Of a DNA stretch of 5,347 bases, positions 1-5,347 are shown in pieces. This DNA is from Treponema sp. (lineage in GTDB: Bacteria > Spirochaetota > Spirochaetia > Treponematales > Treponemataceae), in contig JAILNT010000346.1 of assembly GCA_024691265.1 (NCBI GenBank), positions 1 through 5,347 on the forward strand, in the 5' to 3' direction. The position numbers and the translations under genes are program-made. Each line of letters begins with the position of its first letter. Position 1 is the stretch's first letter. The notes under the pieces were generated by a model. The model was not told the origin of the DNA. It ran no database searches and was given only the letters and a program-made list of their open reading frames with translations.

Positions 1-1
1 G

Positions 2-595
2 GGTTCGATAAAAGTCAATAATGAAACCATTAAAACCGGCAAATGGCAAGGAGAAAACAAAAGATTATCACAAGCAAAATCTTATGAAGATACATACAGG
101 GATTTTGATTGGGAACACCATTCATTTTCAGCAGGAAGCATGAATGAATCAAGCATAAAAGACATTTTGAAAAAAGCAGGATTTATGACCTCTTTTTCTA
201 CTGAATATAAGGCATTATATTATGCTTTATCAAAAGTAGGATTAGGCTATTCTCAAAAAGATAGACTTGGGCCATTATCTTACGATTGTTCAGGATTATC
301 ATATATGTCATATGCAGAACAGGGCATATCAATGATAAGTGGTGGTAATACAGATTGTGATGCATTAGTTAATTGGGCTAGAGCAAACGGGAAAGTAGTA
401 GATTATAAAGATAGAAAAGCAGGAGATATTGTCGTTTTAGTTAGAAACGGAGATCCACATCACGCATATATCTTTGTAGGAAACATAGATGGCCAAAATA
501 TGATTGTTGAAGCAGCAGATGAATCACAAGGCATTATTTATCATAAAGAATATAGCACCACACAACAAAAAGTAGTCATTCGTCCAAATATGTAA
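2..595 (+). CDS. NlpC/P60 cell-wall hydrolase, C-terminal part (5' end cut by window)
   Basis: This is probably a cysteine endopeptidase that cuts peptide stems of peptidoglycan and so lets a conjugation channel cross the wall. The frame is open from the left edge, giving 197 visible residues. I therefore treat the ATG at 140 as internal: its only purine run (AGGAAG, 133-138) lies 1 base away, and a start there would give a bare domain with no export signal. The domain fills about residues 60-197. The catalytic Cys is residue 96 in YDCSGL (codon 287-289). The catalytic His is residue 154 in HHAYIFVGN, matching the family pattern H-V-G-I-Y-I-G-N, and is preceded by the typical AGDIV strand. 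The usual third residue (His/Asn/Gln in a strand like FVHA) aligns with Glu 170 in MIVEAAD. In conjugative elements such hydrolases often carry an N-terminal membrane segment or lysozyme-like domain; that part would lie outside this window. The family call is firm; the transfer role is inferred from the neighbours. Confidence 0.85.
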   Translation, partial: GSIKVNNETIKTGKWQGENKRLSQAKSYEDTYRDFDWEHHSFSAGSMNESSIKDILKKAGFMTSFSTEYKALYYALSKVGLGYSQKDRLGPLSYDCSGLSYMSYAEQGISMISGGNTDCDALVNWARANGKVVDYKDRKAGDIVVLVRNGDPHHAYIFVGNIDGQNMIVEAADESQGIIYHKEYSTTQQKVVIRPNM

Positions 596-645
596 GTTAG
601 GAAATATAAGAATTCCGTAAATGAAAAATAAAAAGGAGACTTATT

Positions 646-1767
646 ATGAAACGATTGAAATTATTACTAGGGTTAATATTGATATTATCAGTATTATATC
701 CGTCAAACATTTCCAACGCAGAAGAAATAAATAATAATACTGATTATTCTGTACCTGAAGGAGATGGGTATTTGGCAAATAAAACAGCAGTACCTATTAC
801 CTTTTCAGTAGCCAATATTTTTTCTCAATACAAGACTGGCTATGCCTATTTTGTAAATACCAAAACACATGAAGTTTATTCCACAGGAACTAATTTTAAT
901 GAAGTTCCTGTGGCTTCAATGTATTGCGAACCTGGGGAATACGAATTAGGTAGTTTTACTTTTGATAATCATTTAACACCTACTGAAATGGAAATATCTA
1001 TGACACCATCTACATTTGTTGTTGGCGAAGATGGCTCTATTTCTTCAGACCATATTCAAATAAATGTAATATATAGAAAACTACACGCTACGGAAATTCC
1101 ATTAGCAACATTTGTAAATGACGGACATTTTAAAGGTTATTTAAGTATTTCATACTATGATGTGTCAGAAAATGCTTTTCAAGATAATCATGACAGACAA
1201 ATGGAGTATTTATATCATCTTTCAGCTGATAATGGCAGTTCCATAGATAAAGTTCTTTCAGGAGACATATATATTACAAACATTTATGCATATGATGAAA
1301 ATAAAAATCCATTAAATGTATATTACAATCCTGAATCATTTAAACTTACAGAAGAAAATAACAAAGTGTATCTATATGCTTTTGCCAATGAAAGTGAATT
1401 GGATAAAAACGCACTTGATACCATAAAAGAGAATGGTTACATTTTAAAGCCAGCAAACAAAATGTGCGAATATACAAAAATACCAAATGGATTTGCGTGG
1501 GTTTTAGATGGAGTGTCACAAGATGATTCCATCAAAATTTTTGCTAATGATATTCCATACCCTTTAACTGGATGTGAGAAATATACAAAAGATCCAAGTG
1601 GAAAAGAAGTAGGGCTTGATTATTTTCATTCAAATAATGGAGAAGAAACACAGCCAATAGATTTAACAGATGAAAAGAAGTCATTTCCTGTAATTCCTGT
1701 TGCATTAGTATGCATTATTGCAATAATGGTAACAATCTACATAGTTTACAACAAAAAGCAAAAATAA
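646..1767 (+). CDS. Unrecognised membrane-anchored surface protein (signal peptide + C-terminal TM)
   Basis: I do not recognise the family. The 373-residue protein begins with a clear signal peptide: a KRLK basic end, a hydrophobic stretch at about 5-18, and a likely cleavage after SNA at residue 25. Residues 26-348 would lie outside the cell. They are rich in Tyr, Asn, Asp, Thr and Ser with alternating patterns that suggest beta structure, and contain three Cys. A single hydrophobic helix at about 350-368 is followed by NKKQK, so the topology is type I with a short basic tail in the cytoplasm. There is no LPXTG-type sortase motif, so anchoring would be by the membrane helix. The start has a good ribosome site (AAGGAG, 633-638, 7 bases upstream). 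It lies 50 bases after the hydrolase gene with no terminator between, which suggests one operon. A role in mating contact or as an outer scaffold of the channel is only a guess. It lacks motifs I would expect of the DUF4366 (CD1107-type) proteins of similar elements. Confidence 0.8.
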   Translation: MKRLKLLLGLILILSVLYPSNISNAEEINNNTDYSVPEGDGYLANKTAVPITFSVANIFSQYKTGYAYFVNTKTHEVYSTGTNFNEVPVASMYCEPGEYELGSFTFDNHLTPTEMEISMTPSTFVVGEDGSISSDHIQINVIYRKLHATEIPLATFVNDGHFKGYLSISYYDVSENAFQDNHDRQMEYLYHLSADNGSSIDKVLSGDIYITNIYAYDENKNPLNVYYNPESFKLTEENNKVYLYAFANESELDKNALDTIKENGYILKPANKMCEYTKIPNGFAWVLDGVSQDDSIKIFANDIPYPLTGCEKYTKDPSGKEVGLDYFHSNNGEETQPIDLTDEKKSFPVIPVALVCIIAIMVTIYIVYNKKQK

Positions 1768-1818
1768 CATGATTTTCGCTTATGCAACATATATATATGA
1801 GAGCTTCTTTTACAATAG

Positions 1819-1854
1819 GTTGCGACTATGTTTTATGTAGTCGCAACACCTTTT
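1819..1854 (+). terminator. Hairpin between surface-protein and PrgI-like genes: weak terminator or attenuator
   Basis: A perfect 10-bp stem pairs GTTGCGACTA (1819-1828) with TAGTCGCAAC (1838-1847) around a 9-base loop (1829-1837). It is followed by ACC and only four T (1851-1854), so as an intrinsic terminator it is weak and might leak. It sits in the only gap over 100 bases in the window (1768-1876), 20 bases before the ribosome site of the next gene. It could end part of the transcripts, protect an mRNA end after cleavage, or influence translation of the PrgI-like gene. The stem is directly visible; its role is inference. Confidence 0.5.
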
Positions 1855-1876
1855 GCTATAAGAAATGAGGTGAATT

Positions 1877-2311
1877 ATGAGAAAAACAAGATTTATTATT
1901 CCAAAAAACTTTGCTGAAAACGGGAAAATATATAAGTTTAGTATTAAAAATGTAATAGAAGCAGGATTATTAATTACTGCCGATATTACATTTTTTTATA
2001 TAATGCCTTTTCCAATTAAAGCAAAACTATATGGAATAATCATTACATCTATGTTACTTGGAAGTCTCGGACTTATGGGAATAAATGGTATGAGCTTGTC
2101 TGAATTTATAATTGCATATATCCAGCACAAGAAAAATGCAAAAGTATATACCGCTCCGACGAGTAAAGACAAGATAACTAGAGAAAAAATGCTTATTGAG
2201 AAAAAGAGAAAGAAGCAAAAGCTTCAAGAGAAAGAAAATAGAAAGAAAAAGCATACTTTCACAAAGCCAAATAAGCATTATTCTAAAGAAAAGGGGGCAA
2301 CTGATGAATAA
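1877..2311 (+). CDS. PrgI/VirB3-like conjugation membrane protein
   Basis: This 144-residue protein has the layout of PrgI-family (VirB3-like) components of Gram-positive type IV secretion systems. It has a short cytoplasmic start (RKTRFIIPKNF), two membrane helices at about 26-45 and 50-68 joined by a tight turn (MPFPIKAK), then a conserved-looking GMSLSEFIIAYIQHKK segment at 71-86 and a very basic Lys-rich tail (about 97-140) in the cytoplasm. Family members sit immediately upstream of VirB4 and are thought to anchor or recruit that ATPase at the membrane; the same order holds here. The start has GAGGTGA (1867-1873) in a suitable position. The end overlaps the VirB4 start by 8 bases, which suggests translational coupling. 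The tail is longer and more charged than in the compact members I know. The call rests on topology, motif resemblance and neighbour; a TcpE-like relation is the main alternative. Confidence 0.72.
   Translation: MRKTRFIIPKNFAENGKIYKFSIKNVIEAGLLITADITFFYIMPFPIKAKLYGIIITSMLLGSLGLMGINGMSLSEFIIAYIQHKKNAKVYTAPTSKDKITREKMLIEKKRKKQKLQEKENRKKKHTFTKPNKHYSKEKGATDE
2291..2297 (+). promoter_or_regulatory. Ribosome binding site that fixes the VirB4 start
   Basis: AAGGGGG lies 6 bases before the ATG at 2304, inside the last codons of the PrgI-like gene. The VirB4 frame stays open upstream to an ATG at 2196, but that start has no comparable site and would only add a translation of the Lys-codon-rich tail of the overlapping gene. 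The 2304 start is therefore preferred. Confidence 0.8.
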
Positions 2312-4997
2312 AAAATCTATCAACCTAGAAAAAGAGCTTCAAAATAAGTTAAAGCAGGAACAAAATCAGACAGAAGCAAAAGATAAAGATGTAGAAAAGA
2401 AGTCAATCCATAATATGACACCTGTTGAGCGACTTATGGCGATAAAATCAGGTCAGATAGCCCAAGAGCCAACCAAGGAAAAGAAAATCGATTTAATACA
2501 CCAAAATGAGTTGGAAATGGAATCTCCGCTTCCAACAACATTGGCATGTGATTTTTTACCTATTGAAAAAATTGTAAATGGTGTTATTTATACCGAAGAT
2601 AATCGTTATATAAGAATTGTGGAGGTTTTACCTGTTAACTTTTTATTAAAAAGTCTTTCCGAGCAATTAAAAATTGTAAGTGGTTTTGCAAATTACTTAA
2701 AAGCAGCACCGGATCATTTTCAAATATTATCATACTCAACTCGTGCAGACATATCAGACATGATAAAGCAAATAGATGAAGAGATAAGAACTGAAAAGAA
2801 TGAGGGATGTAGAGATCTGTTACTTGACTATAAGGAATTAGTAAAAACCGTTGGCGCAACACAATCAGTATCTCGAAGATTTTTTATTACCCTGGAATAT
2901 AAAAAGAGAGCAGGAATAACACCTACTCAAAAAGAGATCGAATTTCAATTAGAGCGTTCATATAGTCGTTTGCAGCAATACATTAAAAAGTGCGGAAATA
3001 AAGTGCTTTTAATGAAATCCCCAACAGAAGAAACTTGCAAAATTCTTTTTGAACTTCTTAACAGAACGAAGTCACCAAAGAGTTTCTCATTAAGGCTTCA
3101 AAATGTTTGTAAATATTATACTCAAAACTATGGAAAGGATAGTTTAAAGGTAATTCCTATAACCGAGTATTTTGCTCCTGAAAGAATAAATTTCAAGAAT
3201 CATAATTACACAAAAATCAATGATACATATTATGATTATGTTTTTATTTCATCAGAAGGTTATCCATTAGATGCTGTACCTGCTGGATGGTCAGCCTTGC
3301 TTGTAAATGCCTGTGAGGGTATTGATGTTAAGTTTGACATCAAAAAAGAGAATTTAGAGCAATCTAAAACAAGGATCAATAGAAAAATACGAATAAATAA
3401 GGCAAGAGCAAAGGATATGTCTGTTACATCAGATAATTATGATGCTATGGCTGGAAGTATTCAAAGCGGTTTGTATCTCAAACAAGGATTAACCCAACGC
3501 AATGAAGATTTGTATTATTTTACAGTCCTAATTACTATTACAGCTCCTACATTAGAGCAATTAGAGTATAAGAGAAACGAATTAAATGTTTATTTAAGGA
3601 CTAATGAAATAAAGGTAAGAAATTGCGATTATTTGCAGGAAGAAGCCTTGTTATCATACTTGCCATTAGGATATATGTCTAAATCAATAGAAAGAAGAGG
3701 AAAAAGAAATATTTTAACCTCTGATTTGGCTGGGTTATATCCGTTCACATCATTTGAAATGAATGATCCGAATGGAATATTTTTAGGAATCAACGAATCA
3801 AATGACTCTTTAGTATCAGTTGATTTCTTTAATTCAAATACGGTTATCAATGGCAATATCGCAATTACAGGTTCATCAGGTTCAGGAAAAACCTATACTA
3901 CTGAATTGATAAATACTCGATTCAGAAGAAAGGGAATCCAAACTTTTGTCATTGCTCCCGATAAAGGGCATGAGTTTAAAAGATGTTGTAAGGCAATAGG
4001 CGGTGAGTATATCAAAATTGCTCCATCTTCTACACAATGTATAAATGTTATGGAAATAAGACCTATTGATAATACTAGCAACAAAATATTAGATGGGGAT
4101 GATGAAGAAGATTCTCGTTTGGCCGGCAAAATCGAAAGTTTGCATATCTTTTTCAGTTTGCTTATTCCAGATATAACAGCAGAAGAAGAACAATTATTAG
4201 ATGAAGCCCTTGTTGTTACATATGGCAAAAAAGGTATTACTCATGATAATAAATCTTTAATTGATCCAAAAAATCCAAATTCATATAAAGAAATGCCTAT
4301 TCTTGAAGATGTTTATAATGAATTGATTAAAGACGAAAAAACAGTTCGTATTGCCAATATTATGAATAGATTGGTACATGGTTCAGCAAGAACTTTTAAC
4401 CAACAAACCAATGTAAACCTAGATAATCTATATGTAGTAATAGATATATCGCCATTAAGCGGTTCTCCTTTATTGCCAGTAGGAATGTATATTGCAATAG
4501 AATATGTTTTTGAAAAAATAAAAGAGGACCGATTAAAAAGAAAAGCAGTTGTTATTGATGAAGCATGGGAAATTATCTCAACTAACGCAAAAGCAGCTGA
4601 ATATGTTTTAAAAATGTTTAAAACTATTCGTGGTTATGGTGGTTCTGCAATATGTGCAACCCAAGATTTAAAAGATTTCTTTGCTCTTGAAAATGGAAAA
4701 TATGGAGAAGGAATCATAAATAACTCTGAAACCAAAATTGTATTGAAATTAAAGCCAAAAGAGGCTGAAAAAATGCAAGAAGTCCTAGATTTATCTGATA
4801 GTGAAGTTGAAAAAATCACAGGATTTGAACGAGGACATGGCTTACTATCAATTAACAACAACAATCTATCCATTGATTTCAGATCAAGTGATTTAGAAAA
4901 ACTCTTAATCACTACAGATAGAGAAGAACTAACTGGGCTAAAAGAAAAGTTAAAAGATAGACCAGACTTATTATATAAATATGCGAAAGAAGGTTAA
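2304..4997 (+). CDS. VirB4-type conjugation ATPase
   Basis: This is the 897-residue ATPase of a type IV secretion system, acting at the cytoplasmic face of the membrane to drive channel assembly and DNA-protein transfer. Residues 1 to about 75 are charged and low in hydrophobics. About 76-500 match the N-terminal region of VirB4/TrbE/CagE proteins in overall character (for example VNGVIYTEDNRYIRIVEVLP). The RecA-like ATPase domain covers about 515-870: Walker A GSSGSGKTY at 523-531 (Lys 529, Thr 530), Walker B VVIDEAW at 749-755 (Asp 752, Glu 753), RGYGGS at 776-781, the ATQD motif at 785-788, and RGHGL at 843-847. All key residues are intact and there is no frameshift. The sequence resembles the clostridial VirB4-like group found in Tn1549/CTn-type elements (the CD1110 family), but a profile search would have to confirm that subgroup. 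It overlaps the PrgI-like gene by 8 bases and is followed 3 bases later by the next gene, so all three are probably co-transcribed. Confidence 0.95.
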   Translation: MNKKSINLEKELQNKLKQEQNQTEAKDKDVEKKSIHNMTPVERLMAIKSGQIAQEPTKEKKIDLIHQNELEMESPLPTTLACDFLPIEKIVNGVIYTEDNRYIRIVEVLPVNFLLKSLSEQLKIVSGFANYLKAAPDHFQILSYSTRADISDMIKQIDEEIRTEKNEGCRDLLLDYKELVKTVGATQSVSRRFFITLEYKKRAGITPTQKEIEFQLERSYSRLQQYIKKCGNKVLLMKSPTEETCKILFELLNRTKSPKSFSLRLQNVCKYYTQNYGKDSLKVIPITEYFAPERINFKNHNYTKINDTYYDYVFISSEGYPLDAVPAGWSALLVNACEGIDVKFDIKKENLEQSKTRINRKIRINKARAKDMSVTSDNYDAMAGSIQSGLYLKQGLTQRNEDLYYFTVLITITAPTLEQLEYKRNELNVYLRTNEIKVRNCDYLQEEALLSYLPLGYMSKSIERRGKRNILTSDLAGLYPFTSFEMNDPNGIFLGINESNDSLVSVDFFNSNTVINGNIAITGSSGSGKTYTTELINTRFRRKGIQTFVIAPDKGHEFKRCCKAIGGEYIKIAPSSTQCINVMEIRPIDNTSNKILDGDDEEDSRLAGKIESLHIFFSLLIPDITAEEEQLLDEALVVTYGKKGITHDNKSLIDPKNPNSYKEMPILEDVYNELIKDEKTVRIANIMNRLVHGSARTFNQQTNVNLDNLYVVIDISPLSGSPLLPVGMYIAIEYVFEKIKEDRLKRKAVVIDEAWEIISTNAKAAEYVLKMFKTIRGYGGSAICATQDLKDFFALENGKYGEGIINNSETKIVLKLKPKEAEKMQEVLDLSDSEVEKITGFERGHGLLSINNNNLSIDFRSSDLEKLLITTDREELTGLKEKLKDRPDLLYKYAKEG

Positions 4998-5000
4998 ATT

Positions 5001-5342
5001 ATGAAAGATGTGATTACTTTAGTTAAGGATGCGGATGTCGAATACGAAGAAAATGATTTGCTGCAAATCAAGACTAATAATATATACAACCTTATTCGAG
5101 ATTTTGTATTTGTTACAAAGGATCAGGTTGTTGAATATATGGATGGCAAGGCACCTATCTCTAATAGAATTTTAAATTACCTGGTAAAGAAAGGAAAAAT
5201 CAAGGTAACAGAAGTAGATGTAAATGGCAAGCCTTGTGAATACACTTCAGAAATTGATATGAAGTCCAAGTCCGAAACAAAAATCGGATATCAGAAAGCA
5301 TTGTGGCTATATTTCTTTATTCTTCCTGAAGAACAAATATAG
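5001..5342 (+). CDS. Small winged-helix-like mobile-element protein (DUF5697-like), possibly truncated
   Basis: This 113-residue protein has no signal peptide. Residues 28-67 look like a helix-turn-helix unit (NIYNLIRDFVFVTKDQVVEY, then PISNRILNYLVKKGKI), followed by a two-strand wing at about 66-84 (KIKVTEVDVNGKPCEYTSEI). This resembles the uncharacterised DUF5697-type proteins of Firmicute conjugative elements, which I recall having a further domain starting with a segment like KALWLYFFILPE. Here the frame stops with TAG at 5340-5342, just after that segment begins, so the protein may be cut short. The stop lies in the 3' arm of an inverted repeat that ends on the last base of the window. 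The start is supported by GAAAGAAGG (4985-4993) 7 bases upstream, inside the end of the VirB4 gene. A DNA-binding or regulatory role is possible but unproven. Confidence 0.65.
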   Translation: MKDVITLVKDADVEYEENDLLQIKTNNIYNLIRDFVFVTKDQVVEYMDGKAPISNRILNYLVKKGKIKVTEVDVNGKPCEYTSEIDMKSKSETKIGYQKALWLYFFILPEEQI

Positions 5343-5347
5343 CCACA
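5302..5347. repeat. Perfect 13-bp inverted repeat with inner hairpin at the window end
   Basis: TGTGGCTATATTT (5302-5314) is the exact reverse complement of AAATATAGCCACA (5335-5347). Between the arms a second short inverted repeat, TTCTTC (5320-5325) and GAAGAA (5328-5333), continues the structure, separated from the outer stem by CTTTA on one side and a single C on the other. The outer repeat ends on the last base, so it may extend beyond the window. It could be a terminator hairpin whose T tract lies outside, a recombination scar, or an assembly fold-back at a contig end. Confidence 0.8.

Noticed and set aside
140..595. Treating the NlpC/P60 protein as a complete gene of 151 residues starting at the ATG at 140
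   Set aside because: The same frame is open to the window edge with ordinary protein-like composition, the ATG lacks a properly spaced ribosome site, and the shorter product would have no export signal.
621..728. Short open frame from the ATG at 621, before the surface-protein gene
   Set aside because: It contains the ribosome site of the next gene, has none of its own, and encodes nothing recognisable.
1681..1767. Sortase-type anchor at the C-terminus of the surface protein
   Set aside because: The helix and basic tail are present, but no LPXTG or close variant precedes them; SFPVIP does not fit.
1788..1799. CATATATATATG palindrome
   Set aside because: It is a simple AT repeat expected by chance in such AT-rich spacer sequence, with no spacing to a promoter or operator that I can support.
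1854..1862. Extended -10-like promoter box TGCTATAAG before the PrgI-like gene
   Set aside because: Transcription would start around 1869, inside the ribosome site needed for the gene, and there is no fitting -35 box.
2196..2303. A 36-codon N-terminal extension of the VirB4 gene
   Set aside because: It only translates the lysine-rich tail of the overlapping PrgI-like gene in another frame, and the ATG at 2304 has a much better ribosome site.
2054..2323. Minus-strand open frame of 89 codons opposite the PrgI-like gene
   Set aside because: It is the complement of a real gene with a Lys-codon-rich tail, giving a Phe/Leu/Ser-rich product without a convincing start; I treat it as a shadow.
3893..4228. 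Minus-strand open frame of 111 codons inside the VirB4 gene
   Set aside because: It lies opposite the Walker A region of a well-supported gene and shows no motif or ribosome site; the other minus-strand frames at 2635, 3629 and 4634 were rejected for the same reason.

Overview
This window is a fragment of a conjugative DNA-transfer module from a low-GC Gram-positive bacterium, most likely a clostridial or other gut Firmicute. The evidence is the AT-rich sequence (about one third G+C by eye), strong AAGGAG/GGGGG-type ribosome binding sites, Lys/Asn/Ile-rich proteins, and a PrgI-like membrane protein next to a VirB4-type ATPase. Both ends look cut. The first gene is open through the left edge, and the last gene stops 5 bases before the right edge inside an inverted repeat. 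No relaxase, coupling protein (VirD4/TcpA), VirB6-like channel protein, integrase or replication gene is present, so the sequence does not show whether the element is an ICE or a plasmid.

Layout, all genes on the + strand: (1) 2-595, the C-terminal end of an NlpC/P60 cell-wall hydrolase; (2) 646-1767, an unrecognised surface protein with a signal peptide and one C-terminal membrane anchor; (3) a 109-base gap with a perfect 10-bp hairpin just upstream of the next ribosome binding site; (4) 1877-2311, a small two-helix PrgI/VirB3-like membrane protein; (5) 2304-4997, a VirB4 ATPase whose start overlaps the end of the PrgI-like gene by 8 bases; (6) 5001-5342, a short protein with a possible winged-helix fold, resembling the uncharacterised DUF5697-type proteins of mobile elements, ending at the edge of the window.

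How they would work together (inference from the families): the VirB4 ATPase powers assembly or operation of a type IV secretion channel at the inner face of the membrane, and the PrgI-like protein anchors it there. The NlpC/P60 enzyme opens peptidoglycan for the channel. The anchored surface protein may act in cell contact or scaffold the channel outside the membrane. The genes are tightly packed and co-directional, so they probably form an operon. The hairpin at 1819-1847 is the only visible place where transcription or translation might be adjusted between the surface part and the PrgI-VirB4 part.

The observations most worth checking are the 13-bp perfect inverted repeat that ends exactly on the last base and contains the stop codon of the last gene, the unrecognised surface protein, and the hairpin and possible ribosome-site pairing ahead of the PrgI-like gene.
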